Below, one piece after another: positions 36,232 to 49,919 of a DNA stretch of 64,000 nucleotides (positions are counted from its first letter, which is position 1; each line of letters begins with the position of its first letter). The position numbers were made by a program, and so were the translations under genes. A model generated the notes under the pieces. The model was not told the DNA's origin and ran no database searches. It was given only the letters and a program-made list of their open reading frames with translations. The stretch is from Psettodes erumei. Its lineage: Eukaryota; Chordata; Actinopteri; Pleuronectiformes; Psettodidae. The stretch is from contig JAFBJZ010000601.1 in NCBI GenBank assembly GCA_016785225.1, positions 1,364,001-1,428,000 on the forward strand, in the 5' to 3' direction.

Positions 36232-39200
36232 GTATATATCTGCACTGCAACATACTGTATGGTGTGTACTTGTCTACACCATCAGCTCACAGAGTTTGAA
36301 AAACATAACAACATAAAAAAAAAACTTGAGTATGTAAAGCCATCTGCCCAGACATGCAGTGATATTGTGAGGAATTCATGGGTGTTTTTTTAAACATGAA
36401 TCTCTAAAGTGTAAATAAGTTTGTATTTATTCATATTTACCTTCTCTCTCAAGGGTTGCATATTTTCAAAATAGACTGGATACCACATCAAAGCTGCCAG
36501 TTCTGTTTTTACAATGCCTAACGTAGACTCACCGTCCTCCCATTCAACACATAATTACCTTTACTATAAGCATAAGCAGTAATTACAAAACTCTGTAGGG
36601 GAAAAAAGATGGAACAGAGTCAGTGGGAGTTTACAGTGGTGGAGAGGTAAAATGCTAACTGGCTAACTGGAGCATGGCCCGATGATGTGTGTGCTGAAGC
36701 CCTGAGCTGTTGTTTTTCACTCAGAGTGGTTTCTATAGAGGTGAGCACAGGTGAAATAGCCTGTACGCCCCTCTGCTTTCCTGTGCTTTGATGACCAACC
36801 CCCACACAGACAGGCAGGAAGTCTCACTGACAGTCAAGGAGTCACTGGTAAGGAAATCTGTGGCATATTGGTGAAGTTCAGCACATACTAACATGCATCT
36901 ATGCACACACTTTACTTTTTGTGGGCCACTGAATCTGCTTTGGCCCATATTAGACCACTGAGGCTGCACACACCTGGCTCCTCTTTCAGCATTTGCATCA
37001 AAGCACTGTTGTAAGTGAAGTCCTATGCAGTATGTAATGCTCATGCTGTCGGGCTTGTTATAAGTCAATCCATACAAGGTGTTTTCTAGATCACTGGTGA
37101 GATAAGTATAGATGTGTTTTTGATATGAGTTGTGCTGGTTAATCATGAAGACTCTGTGTCCCAGCCTAATGGAGTAAAACAGTCAAATTTACAGTTTCTA
37201 TGCAAGAAGCTGTTAAAGTTGATATGGAGAACACATTAGCAAACAGTTGCTCATTTGGACATCAGACAGGGAGCAACATTAGCATTTATGTGAAGTTGTG
37301 TGTTTGGAAATCTGCCAAATGTAAAACCAAATTCACAAATTCTCTGGCTCTTTGTCTCCTAAATTCTCCACTATGTTAAACCTTCTGTTTGGTTCCAGCC
37401 AGATAGCATTTAATTGGTATAACATCTTTTTTTCTTATTAGTATTTTTTTTCCTGAAAACAGCTGCCTGCTGCAGATGAAAAAAAACACGTAAAGTTAAA
37501 AACCAATACAGTGAGCTGAAAGATGCTAAAATGTCTGGTTGAGCTGGGGGGACTGTAGAGTATGATAATTCTTTGTAGGCTCATCACTACGATTGACTCT
37601 GACCACGTTATATATAGGGATTAAACCAAATGTTATTATGAAAATTAAGCTTTAAACCAAATTGATGGCATCACTATCCAGATAGTCTCAAATCACATGT
37701 ATCTATACAAACACATGTGGCTTTGTCAGAATTTTCAGATATTCTGCTAACAGCCCCTTCCTGTTCAAGGTTTTGTTTGGTGATACTGTCTCCTAGGTGT
37801 ATTCTACGCTTCACTTGTACTCCACCTTAACTTGCCTGACCTTTCCACTGGGCTGGCACTTGTTCTTCATTCTCTGCAAGAGCCAAACCTCAGACAACAG
37901 AACATAACATGAAAGCTCTGCATATTTGGGCAAATGACTCACAACCGATTCCTTTTTCCCCTCCTTATTCATGCTTTTCCCTCCCTCCATGTGAAATCTT
38001 GACAGTCCAATCAGGCACCACAGTTGAAGAGAATGCACGGGACTTCATTGTTTCAACTCATCACGATCCCCTCGCATAAGCCTGTGTTGATCTGCATACC
38101 TTTCAATTTGCGTGAAGCCCGGGTAAAAAAAATGCAAATAGTGAGAGGCGGAATTGAGCATGTCCTTATCTGAACACAATCAGGCTTGCCGTCGCCCGAG
38201 GGCTAGGTCTGTTCTGCTGCTGGCAGCCACGGCGCTGTGTGTTTTGCTAAATCAATGTGAAAGTCTGAGCAGAATAGGAAAAGAAATTTTTCAGCCTACA
38301 TCAGTGGAACAAAATATTCCCTATTAATATCCTTCCTCATCTCATTATTCAAACTACAATTAATCACAAGAGTGTAAGCAATGCTCAGTCATACTGAGGG
38401 CATGGTTATAAACCATAACGGTCAGTGGTTCCTGCATCAGTTTATTCAGGCTTTTGTGTTCCACTTTAAATCAATAAAGATTTCTTTCTTTGGGTATCTA
38501 ATGCTAAAAATATAAAGGAAAGAACTGATGTTTTATTGTTTTTGTGGGTGAAATTAGCATTGACTGGGTGTTTCTCATCAGTGGTTTGTTTAACCAACAA
38601 CCTCTGAACCTCTCCCTGTGTGGGCTTGGTCATTTGTTGTCTAAAACATATGGTAGGTCCTTATCAGTCCTTCGACTCCCTCACAGTGACAGTCTCCATC
38701 ATTTTCTTCTTCTTCTCGCTCTCTGCCTCCCTTGCCTGTCTCTCCCTCCCTCTGTCCTTTCCTGAGATGTTGCCTTGCCGCTGGGCGATCAGGTCGGATC
38801 ATTATTTTGAAGCTCAAACGGGGTGTCTGGACACAGGATTGGGGGATGAATTGTCTCATAGAGCTGGCAGCAGTAGCAGCAGCTCCAGCAGCCAGGACGA
38901 AGCTGTTGGCCCCGTCTCCCTCTCATCCTCACCTCAGTGCTTAGGATTACTCTGTTGTTTTCTGCACTGCTCAGGATGACTAAAGTGCCTCGCAGACAGA
39001 CCCCTGTTAAAAACATATCCATCCATGGCTTCAGACCTGTGAAGGATGAGGAGCTACACTTTGATACAGAGTGCTGCCTGAAGGGGAGTGTCTCGGTATG
39101 AGTTTTGTCAGCTGCAGCAAGAAGGCCAGGAGAGAAAAAGAAAGGGAGAAAGGGAGAAAAAAAAGGGAAAAAAGGACCCACCCACCGACCCTCTTTCACA

Positions 39201-41068
39201 TTCTGTAATCTTAAATATTAGACCATCAGTTTAAGAGGTGTTGCGTCAATGCTCCATCCAGATGGAGTTGTATTTAGGTGTCGTTCATGGGCCTCAGATG
39301 AAGGCAGGGGTAGATGAAGGAGTAAACCAGCGAGGGAGGCTTTTCAAGGCTAAAGATTCTGACAGAAGTATCAGGGTTAATGAATATGCTGTTTGCTGCC
39401 ATGCTCTGTTTTTATACCCAGCAGTGGTCCAGAAAAGGGAAGGGGAAAGAACTCTTTATAGATCAGGGCTCCCCGGCGGCCCAAGCACCCAACACCCACA
39501 GTCACCAATGATGCACACTATGCAAAACAGATGTTGTTTCGACAGCACAAACACACATTGTCAAGTGCATTAAGACTTTGCAATGTATCAGGATGAGCAA
39601 CCCCTTTCTACCTAACTGAATTGGCGATCATTTCTATACTGTGGTTTTACAATGTTGACACACAGAAATTACATAGAGCAAACATGAACTTTGTGTAAGA
39701 ATAAACTTTGAATGGCACTTCTTTAACAAAGAACAAATTAAGATGTCATTTTTTGTCACTGTGAAACACTAATCAGAACACAGATTTATTAATTGCTAAT
39801 TGGTTAACAGAAAGATTTGCAGCATTTAGGTGTAACCTGATTAAATCTTGTTCTAATAGGAGCTTAACATTGGGCCACAAGCCTCATTAACATAAAACTC
39901 CCTCTTTGTGAAGAATACATTAAAATCCTCCTTGGCTGATGATTGTCCTCATGTTCACTTTGCACATATCTTTTCCTCACCTCCCGTCTGCCTCCAATAG
40001 TGAACCTCCGCCTCCCTGTATTTTCTATGGTAGCGGTGAATGATGGTGCCATCTGGTCTTGTGGGAAATTAGAGGCAAGAGCACAGGGGCAAATGCCCCC
40101 TAGCAAGCCCTGCCCAGGAGGGAGAGGCAGGCAATCTGCTGCAGACTGTCTGCACACAGGAATGCACTATCCCACTTCACTGGAGCCCCACTGACGCTCT
40201 TTCTGGAGTCGGCTCACTAAAACATGCTAAAGGCTAGCTCAGCTCTGCCAAGAGCTACTGTGGAGAGCTGCAGCATGGTTATGCTTTGTTTATTAAAAGT
40301 GTTGTCCTGCTGGTCAGAGGCCATCACCAATCTTAGTTTATTGTTCTTCTTTCCAGCAGATATATTCCACTGAACCAACTGAGATATTTTGTTGCCATTA
40401 AATATCTTTATCTTCACAAAGACAAACAAAGGCCATTTTACATTCAGATTTTGGGTATTGGTCTGCTTTTACGCAGATCAACTAAGAAAGGCTGCATCAG
40501 TGTGAACTTAAACTCTTTCACTGTTGACATTATGAGACGCCAAGGTAATGACTGAATGGTTCAAAACAAGGCGCCTTGACTTTTGCAATCATTAGCAAAT
40601 GTATCTTGTAACAGACAGTGAGGACAATGGTGGTTTATGATGTACACATGCATAAATATGTTTCCTAAAGATATTCAAAGGTGTACGTATGTAGGACACT
40701 CATCTGTCACTGTTCCCCCATACACGTCTGTACTGTACTGAAGATGTTTCAGAGAAGAAGGTTCAAAGAGCATATGCAGTCAGAGCAGCACTCCAGGAGT
40801 AATTAGAGGTTAAGTGCCTTGCTCAAGGACAGTTTGTCATTAGTTGCTGTGGGGAAGCCATCAGGATGCCCTGCAACTATATTGTCTACTGTCATCTTAA
40901 AGTTGCACAATGCTACATATGTGTAGGATTTTGTCCTGATGACCTTGGTGATGAAATTAAATGTACTGAAACTCACAGTGTGTAAGTTTGTTAGTCACAC
41001 ATATAGCCGAAAGGACTGTACACACATGCAAACTTTGCTCTCATCTCCTTGTTCATGTGCTGGTATAG
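36232..41068 (+). other. KCTD15 intron 2-3, with non-repetitive, possibly regulatory blocks
   Basis: A 4.8-kb phase-0 intron (GTATAT ... TATAG). Its sequence is mostly neither low-complexity nor transposon-like. Two stretches, 38041-38360 and 39771-40150, look unusually information-rich and contain homeobox/POU-type words (see findings). A fish-repeat word (GAGGTTAAGTGCCTTGCTCA) is near 40806. Confidence 0.45.
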
Positions 41069-41374
41069 GACTTCCACTTGCTGTACGAGGAGGCGCGCTA
41101 TTACCAACTTACGCCCATGATCAAAGAGTTGGAGCGCTGGAAGCAGGAGCGGGAGCAACGACGGATGGCGCAGCCCTGCGACTGCCTGGTGGTACGTGTC
41201 ACACCCGACCTGGGCGAGAGGATCGCCCTAAGTGGGGAGAAGGTCCTAATCGAGGAGATCTTTCCTGAGACTGGAGACGTTATGTGTAACTCAGTCAACG
41301 CCGGCTGGAACCAGGACCCAACGCACGTCATTCGCTTCCCCCTCAACGGTTACTGCAGGCTCAACTCCGTCCAG
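41069..41374 (+). CDS. kctd15: KCTD15 coding exon 3 (residues 104-205)
   Basis: The exon reads DFHLLYEEARYYQLTPMIKE, then LERWKQEREQRRMAQPCDCL, VVRVTPDLGERIALSGEK, LIEEIFPETGDVMCNSVNAG, WNQDPTHVIRFPLNGYCRLN and SVQ. It covers the end of the BTB domain, a basic/charged linker and most of the conserved C-terminal domain shared by KCTD1 and KCTD15. It is 306 nt, phase 0 at both ends, with acceptor TATAG and donor CAG|GTAATA. Residues such as GERIALSGEK and NQDPTH follow KCTD15 (KCTD1: GERITLSGDK, NHDSTH). Confidence 0.97.
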
Positions 41375-44300
41375 GTAATACACCAAAAAGCATGTCCTGT
41401 TTCTGTAACGTTGAAATGTTGGTAACACTTGGTAAGAATTTGCAGAATACAATCATGTGATCAGACTATCATAAATTTTTAATGTTCACTAGAAAACATT
41501 GCTTTCAAGACAAATGAGTAAAACTTAATAGTGCAACAAACAAAAAAAAATCCCACCTTTATCCAAAACACAACTCTGCTACCTCAATCTAGCTGTAACG
41601 CACACATTTGTTAAAAATACACATTTCTGGCATATGAAGCATTGAAGCAATGCAGCACAGGGTTTAACCCAAGCTTTATTGTAATGTTCCATTTAGCACC
41701 AGGAAATATAAACACTTTGTGAATCGTGTAACATGGCAGTATATCTGTGGAAGTATCTGTTCTCTCTGTCATCTCAAGGTAGAAATGTATAGTTGTGCTT
41801 GAGGCATACAGAGCTGTCCGGGGTTTTGAGCTTCTGAAATGAAATTCAGATCAAGAACATCTCGGAACAGGTCCCAAATTCTGGCTATTCTGAATAAGAA
41901 GACAGTGCAAAGGGATATGCATGTATACGTTCAGACAAGTAAGACACAGTACATCCATAGATGCATACTCATCATAAGAACAACAATCACAAGGCATGCA
42001 GCACAGATAGCATCCAGTGAAACTAAGCTAGTCAATGCATGCAATGCACGGGTTGCAGTTTATAATACTTCCTTGGGCAAGCTGGGTGAGCAATGCATAC
42101 ATTTGGAAGTTGTGACTATAATGCAACAGCTCTGTTATAGTTACACAGAGAGCTTCAGGTAAACTGTGATGTCATAAAGTGTATTTTCATCAGGAGGTCA
42201 GTAGCCACCATTACTTTTGGGGATAATATCTTTTTTACATCAAGAAGTGAAGATAATTCTTTTAAAAGCGTATGTCGTCTTATGATTTTGCAATGAAACC
42301 CTTGTCTCCATTTTATCGAGCCACTGTAGTTTTGCATCTGTTTCACTTTGATTCAGCAGTATACATGTTTTATGGGTTCAGTCCCGTCTATGGGGTTATC
42401 CTCAGGACACAGATTCCAGAAAAAAATTTCACTATGAGTCAATCAACATGATCTGTGGCCTTGTATACACTCACTGCATGTTGACGCAGTGGAGGCTTTC
42501 TCTTAACCTTTATTTATGAGGCATAGGATGAACAAGAAAACCATTTCTCTCCACCACCCTTCAACACTTTGATACACACTCAAACACCTGGCTGGCATTA
42601 CAACGGTACAACAAGGCTTTTGATGGCCACTGCACTGCTGCAACTGCACTGTAGATGCCCAGCATAGCATCTGCATAGGGGAGAGGAAACATCACTCGTT
42701 CACTCTCTCCGTTGAGATATTCTGTGTCAGTCAGTGGATTTTATTTGCAGGTCACTAGCCAGGTTAAAGGCTGGTAGACACACTGAATTTCTCCAGTGTC
42801 TATAACCTGGAATTCCACCTCAAAATATTTTCTTCTTTAAGGCGGTTGGCATGATATGTGGCCCTTTACACTTCATTTTGCCACAATAAAGTTAATAGCT
42901 TGTTGTCATTAACTGAGATAATAGCTCATCTGATGGAGCTACAATCACTTTGTCCAGAGATTTCCAGAGGTAAACTAAGAGGAAGGTGTGCAAAGTGCAT
43001 GGAGCTTTTCACTCTGTCTAGAAGTGGATGTCCACAGCTTTCTCTTGTGGCACATAGCATGATGTGTGATCTGAGCATGGCCTGTCCTTTGTAGTATGGG
43101 ACTGCAGTAAATGAGGGTTGATATAATCTCAAACCCTTTTGCATTGTAGGGTGCAGGTAGTCTGTCTGAGATGAACAGCGACCAGCTTTACGGCCATCTG
43201 TGGTAAAGCAGTGAGATGTTAAAAACAACTTCAGAAAAGTAGTTTTGCAGTTGTGTTACTCAGAGAGGTCTTTGAGAGGGAGAACGATGTGGGGAAACAT
43301 AACAGCCTCACACCACAGGCTCAATATAACACACTTGAATGCCCACAGCCATGAACAGGCCAACACATACAGGAGCCTTTCCCCCTCCAGCACCCAGAGA
43401 GAGCTTCTCCCAGGCAGGCTACCGCGCTCTGACACCTCCACCTCCCTCCTGCCAGTGTGAGAGACCACCTCCAGGGAGGAGAGCCGAGCGAGTGGGACAA
43501 AGCACGTGTGGACTGCGGCCATGTTTTCCTGCGAAAAAATGAAGAAGAGGAATGGAAAGGGGGGGGAAATGATATGCATAATTTACGCTTTACTCCTTTT
43601 TAAGACACAGCTCCTTTTTTAAAAAGACTCCAATATAACACCGCTCAAGGCAATTGAAATACACGTATTGCATTTTTTAATACCATACTTACAATTTCTC
43701 AAACAGCCTAAACCGGTTTATACTTCTTTTATAGATTTTTAAATGACTTGCAATATAATTAATTGGCCGCATCAACTAACACAACATTTTCCCACTCTGT
43801 TTACCAGCGAGACTGGCTATGGGATGTGCGCGCGTCTGACTAAGATGGTCTGAGAGGAGTTTTTATCGTTTGGGGGTTTTTTATTAGGCTGCTTCTCTGA
43901 TGGCAAGGTTAGCTGAAATCTTCCTTTTAGACAAACTGTTAATAGAAAGAGGAGCTGGAGCCTCAAGGTTTACTGTAAGCGAGGTTCCCCTTTGTCTCAC
44001 AGTGTGGCCTCTCTTGGTTAACATGGTGTTCGTTCTGGCATGGGGCTGTTGTTTCATCTCATGCCGGCCCCTTTAAGACACACAAATATCCAATATACAG
44101 TCAAAAAAAAGAAAAAAGTGCAAACACACACATATGCACACAGTAGAGGGGTCCGGCTCATTGAGTCGATGTAGATGAGGACACAAGGAGCAGATGGAGG
44201 TGTTTTTTGGTGTAAGGGGAGATTTTTCTAAACAACTTACTCATTCTGTCCTCTGTCATTGTTGCGTGAAGGTATGAGAAGGTTAGGAAAATAATCCTTT

Positions 44301-44825
44301 TCTTACCCGCCAGACAATGTGCCTCTGATCTGATTTCAGCCCTGGACCCCGACCCAGGGGAACACACACACAACCACACCCTGCCCACAAAGAAAGACCA
44401 CGGGGGAGGGGGGTACATTGCTGCCTGGAACAGATCATTTATGATTGGACTGGCTTCTGAAGAGTTTCAGAGATGAAGGAAATGGATATGTGACAACTTT
44501 TAAATGTATACTTTTTAAATTTATGTTACCGGTATAGGGAATTCATTTTAGTCTCAAATTGTTTTTAGTGAAGCTAAGGTGCTGTTGTTGTGTTGCCCAA
44601 GGCTGGAAACTGCTAGACCTTGTGATACTTTGGTCACAATGAGATAGCATGACATTTCTCAATACATAACTGTATACTAAGCGCAGCAGCCTATTTTTTG
44701 GTTTTTTATTCAGTCAAAGATAAAGTAATACTCCAAAGGTCAGAAAGAAGTTTCATTTAATTAAACAGTGAGATTCCCCTTTTTAGGTATTTTTGCATTA
44801 GTATCAATTTCTTGTTTTTTTTATT

Positions 44826-45554
44826 CAGTGGTTGAAGGAGGCTCAGTATATTTACTCAAGTACTATACTCATTATACTCTACTACACTTATTCAAGAGCT
44901 TTAGTTACTAGTTACCTTTAAGAAGTCCCTGTCAATCATCTCATTTTCCTGCAAATTGATGGGGTGCCCCTGTATATAAAACTTTACTACTACAGTTTTA
45001 GTAGTAGTGGTTGAAACTCCAGCAGCTACAATAGTAGCATGTTGCTTAGACACCGATGCTTCTGAAAAGATGTCATATATAAGTCAAGGTTGCAGGTGAA
45101 TGGACCCAAATATGGACAAGGGGAAGGTCGGGAGGTGTAGTGCTGGGATTTATTGAACATAAAAGCAAAGAGTCCAAAACACAAAGTGAAAACGTGGAAA
45201 CCAAAGCAGGAGACACTGTGAACTAACAAAAGGATGGACAAAGACTTATGTAGGTAGGCGGGCTTAACTAGGCACAGGTGGAACAAATTAGGATGGGGTA
45301 GACAGTCACAGGGGTGGGAAAAGTAAATGCAATTGAAGACACTTAAGAAATAACTACAAAATAAGTCCACTCAAGTCTCTTGGGGGGCAGACCATGACAA
45401 CATAATATATCAGTCAGAAAAACCAAACCAGTACATTTACTTTAATACTACTAAAGTTGCTTCTAATACTTATGTACTTTTACTAGAATAGAAAGTATCA
45501 TGCAGTAGTTTTACACTGCTGTATTTATACTTCTGAATATTTCTTCCACCACTG
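44826..45554. mobile_element. MITE, same family as 18034-18459, interrupted by another repeat
   Basis: It begins CAGTGGTTGAAGGAGGCTCA and ends ATATTTCTTCCACCACTG. The inverted end (CAGTGGTGGAAGAAATAT) matches the start. MITE-like sequence (ACTCAAGTACTATACTC ... TTATGTACTTTTACTAGAAT) flanks a foreign segment at about 45085-45402. This copy is inverted relative to the one at 18 kb. Confidence 0.6.
45085..45402. repeat. Dispersed repeat inserted in the MITE
   Basis: A G+A-rich segment with AGGTGAATGGACCCAAATAT, AGCAAAGAGTCCAAAACACA, AACTAACAAAAGGATGG, TAGGCACAGGTGGAAC and GGGGCAGACCATGACAA. This wording resembles common fish interspersed repeats. The ends are approximate. Confidence 0.45.
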
Positions 45555-46460
45555 GCAGTTTTATATTGTATACTGTAAAATTAGTCCTTCATCCTGTGTA
45601 TTCAAATGTGGGACAGTGAGAATAAACAACTCCACCTTGGCGAGTGATTCTCCATGAAGTCATGAATGGAATTTAGGGAATAACACAAACCACCTGGGCT
45701 ATGATGTAGATCCAGTGGAGAGAAACAGAGAGCAGCAAAGGCACTTAACAGAGGAAAAACATTTAGCCAAAGAGCCACAGAGGTGTACACACACACGTCC
45801 CAGAGCTGGAGCCGGGCCTGCTGCTCCATACATCACCATGATGAAGCACTCAGATCAGACCAGAGCCAATCCGTCCTTCATCAATGTGACAGCGGAGGTA
45901 GTCGTAGAGAAGGGCCCCCTGTCCCCCTGCTGCCCGGCCGGGGAACGCAACACGTCGCAACACTCTCTTACATGTCACACTGCCACTCCATCAATCCTGC
46001 GCCGGGTGGAAAGAAAAAGCACAGCTCATCAGAGCAGACAAGGCCACACAAACATCTCAGCAGTGCTTCGCCCGAGTGACAGAACAAGACATTAACACTG
46101 CTGTGGTTAGGGCTCCCTGCACTCCTTGTGGAGCTCTGTGGGAAGAGCACAACATTGTGCGCTAAGGATCAATAAGCAGCGGATTAAACTGCAGTTTTGT
46201 CAGATGCAGTAGGGTTTGCTGGTGGTTTGTTACCCTTACAACAGCCAATGGGAGTTTGTACAAGAATAAAACAATTAATTAGATGATTCAGTGTACTTCA
46301 TATTGGATGGATTATTAGTACTGATCAAAGTAATCTTGAAAACTGCAACTCTATGTAAGTTTATTCTATAAGACTGCTTCATATTTTATTTGCTGGACAT
46401 TTGATATGTATATAAAATATGACATCCACAAACTTGTAACCAAGTAAATGCATCATAATA

Positions 46461-46517
46461 AAAAGTTAAATATTTCCCTCAGAAATGCAGTGGAGCAGAA
46501 GCACAATGCAGTATAAC
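46461..46517. repeat. Fragment of the MITE family
   Basis: AAAGTTAAATATTTCCCTCA followed by GAAATGCAGTGGAGCAGAAG matches an internal portion of the same fish MITE consensus as I remember it. Neither end is present. Confidence 0.45.
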
Positions 46518-48590
46518 ATTATGGGGTACATCACAGTACCAGTAACCATAATTTAAATGCCATCAAGCCAGAAAGCAGAGATCACACATGAATGAGAAAA
46601 TTGTTACCTAATGAGTTTGATGGTATGGGAGCCTCCTTCCTGTCTTGGTCAGCTCTGTGCCCTTTAGTGTGAACTACTTGCATTCCCTCTAAGGACTGAC
46701 ATAACGCTACGCACTTCTGTTCCTCATTCAGCTGAGAGGATATTTACAATGCCAGGGTTATGGGTTGCATTCCCACGAGAATCACCAGGACTAAAATACT
46801 GTGTGGATTCATGCTACTTACAGAAACTTTCCTTAGCTCAGTTCATGTAAGTTCCACAAACACAGCTCACTTGATAAAGTGCTGCAGATACAATGAGGAT
46901 ATATTACACTGTCAAATAGTATTTGTCGCTTGTGATTCCTAAAAAAAAAAGCTGGCAGATGGCTCTGAGAATTAGAAAGAGTTGGAACTTCTCATCTGTT
47001 TTATGCCAGATGCTTGAGATAAGCAGAGGATACGATGCAGAGACTGCAGTTAGCGCTCCTTGTCACATATGAAAGACTGTGCATAGTTAAACAAAAGCGA
47101 CCCCCTGAGTGTAGCGCCCATCACATTCAAGTGTGTGTGTGTCATACGTGTCAATCAACTCTGTGCCCCTGTGCCATGAGAAGCAAGTGTCTTCCAGCGT
47201 CTCCTGAGAGGTGTCGGGACTGTGTGTGCACTCCGGTGGCCATCAATATTACATTGTGCTCCGGTTTCCAGCCCTGAGACTCATCCACTTTGATTCCTGC
47301 CTCGCCATCTTAGCTGTACTGGAAAAATACTGTGCTGGGAGGATAGAGGAGTTAGGATGATGTATTGCCTCCTCAGTCCCACGGTGGCCTTGGATTCAGT
47401 GGCAGCTCAGTAAGATGGTTATATGTTGAATGGTATTTATGTGCAGCAGTGAGAATCATTATGATGTTTCAAATGTGTAGGGATCAGCGGGGTAGAAGAG
47501 GTTGAGGAGAAGCCTGTATTCAGCTCTCTGCTTTAATCACACAGGCAGAGAAAGACAAGAAGGAGAGCTTAAAGTTCAGGGAAGAATAGCAAACTTTGGT
47601 AAAGTTTTATGTGGAGATAAAGTCTGTAAAGTTGACAGAAATACAGCATATCTTCTGTGTTTCTGTATTCTGATTTCCTGTTTTTGAAAACAATATTGGC
47701 AGAGGCTTATAATAAGCATGTTGCAGCAATATTGGACTTTGGGAAGGTCGTCTCTGAGTTCAAAGTAGTGCACACGGAAAGGGAAAAAACAAAGACAGCT
47801 AACTAGCAATAATTCAATTTCATGGAAATCATCATGCTTGGAATTAGACTTCAACCAATCCGATTGCTGACATGCAACTCACTGTTATAGTATTTTGTTA
47901 TGGTTTCGCTCAAGTGAGGCAGGAAAGTAAGCAGAGAAATCTGCAGAAGTACAACATAAGCTGGGATCTGAGAGCCTGCGGTCACAAGTATGTAGCGCTG
48001 AACTGAGCCACCAGGACATGTTTTAGCTTTTTAAGAGCGTGCATTACTTTCTGTTGTCAGCTGGGATTGATTTCAGGACATTGTCCTGTGGACATTTAAA
48101 ACCTTTTGCTTGGATACATCTTAATTATTCAGTCTATTGTTTATTCCCCCATGGCACTAATTCACTGTGTCAAACTGAATGTGAAGTTTTTTTATGGCTT
48201 CTTATAGTCATTACGCTATCCGTGAGTCAGTTACAACTATCTATAATAATATCCTTAAGTCTTTTGTGTTGCCATGCATTAATGATAAAAGTGTTTCCAG
48301 ACTATCTTTATTGATCAGGCCATTCTCCTCTGTGACCAAATTCATTGCCGAACATGACAGAGTCCCACATGCTTTAAGAGATGATGGGGAAAAATGCAAT
48401 GTGATGCAATGATCAAAGAAGGCTATGTAATATCATTTCCATAATCGTTAGGCTCCTCCGTCGTCTGCCATGGATTTGGGAGTGTTTGATGCTTGGGCAG
48501 GTCTCTTAATTAGCCATCCTCACCATCAGCTGTCTGCCACCCCTTCTGTCTCACAAATTACAGAGTTTGTTGTCGTCGTATGGCCAGAGG

Positions 48591-48591
<1 letters not shown>

Positions 48592-48638
<47 letters not shown>
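48592..48638. repeat. (TG)n microsatellite
   Basis: About 23 uninterrupted TG units in the last KCTD15 intron. Confidence 0.95.
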
Positions 48639-48641
<3 letters not shown>

Positions 48642-48958
48642 GGAGGGGGGGCCAACTTTTCCAAGTGGTCTTGTCTGCTGACAAGACGAACATCAGCCAA
48701 CATTTTAGTTTTAATCAGGAAATGTGCATCTGCATGTGACTATGTGTATTACAATATGCATTTGGAAGATCATAGTTTTGCACACGTGACTGTTTATTTG
48801 TTAGATTTGTCTGCTCTTCTGTGTAATGCTAATCTCCACTCAGGATAGGCCGTAGCCCTGCGATCTGGAGGCCCAAAATGCCCCTGCTGTAGCCCTCCGA
48901 TGGGGCCCTGGCTCCTGTGATTAGGGAGATTGTTGTTTCCCATGGTTGTATATGTCAC

Positions 48959-48986
48959 TGTGTGTGTGTGTGTGTGTGTGTGTGTG
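48959..48986. repeat. (TG)n microsatellite
   Basis: Fourteen TG units, about 320 bases after the previous run. Confidence 0.93.
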
Positions 48987-49919
48987 AAGAGACCAAACCT
49001 ATTTTGCGTGAACTTCTCTGGCTCTGTATCTGGCAGGAGGAGTTAGCCCTCAGCGAGACCTTTCATTTCCATGCACTGCTCACTCCATTAAAAGGATGGG
49101 GGAATAAGTAAACACACAGCACTTCTCGAACTGGGATTTAGATATACCCCCTCCAAAAAAAAAAAAAACATCCCACAAGGATTACGGCAGATGGGGGGAG
49201 AAAAGTGATGCTGGAGCTCACGCGCTAATGTGTGAGCATATCTGCATTTGGACAAGTGTGTGTGTCTGAGCGCCCAGACTGAAGGGCTAACATGCATCAC
49301 CATCTCCCGGTCCTCTCCCTGCAGCTCCAACACTTTGTCCTCACACAGAACACCCAGAACTCCTTATCCACATTCCCAACACGTCGCTCTCTCCTTTGCT
49401 CACGGACCTCACTTCTCCTCTCACCCCAGCCTCATTACTCAAATTAGGGGCTCCAGTAATCACCACGCTGAGCTCCACTCATCCCCTTAACACACCTCGC
49501 TCACACTCTGCTCTCCTCATCCCTTTGAGCCCATGCCCTCGGTTCAGTAGCCAATCCAGCACATGCAGCATGAATATTGCAGAGGTGGTGTGATGTCGGA
49601 GTGCCCTCTGGTCTTATTCCATCGCTGCGTGTGATTGGTGGAGGGGGAGGTTTAATGACACGTGTGCATGTTGTGACTGATGAAGATCTGAGGTTGATGT
49701 CATGTGAGTGGATGGATGGATATCATTTGTGTACGTTTTGCAGAGGATCATTTATTGAAATTGCGCTGCAAATGTCCATATGCTACATATGAAGTTACTG
49801 CCAGCAGTCGGCTTGACTTAAGTTAGCACAAAGTCTGGAACTGGTCTCAATTAGATTTAGCCCTTGTTACATGGCACCTATCTTGTTAACATCCTTCTCT
49901 TCCTCTGTCATCCCCGTAG

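Larger units (their letters stand above)
41375..49919 (+). other. KCTD15 last intron
   Basis: An 8.5-kb phase-0 intron (GTAATA ... CCCCGTAG). It contains a MITE copy at 44826-45554 with another repeat inside it, a MITE fragment at 46461-46517 and (GT)n runs at 48592-48638 and 48959-48986. No nested gene was found; the open frames at 45715-46095 and 49088-49333 lack family signatures. Confidence 0.55.

Noticed and set aside
45715..46095. 126-codon + strand frame in the last KCTD15 intron
   Set aside because: Overlapping frames of similar size exist in other phases, there is no conserved domain and it lies inside an intron.
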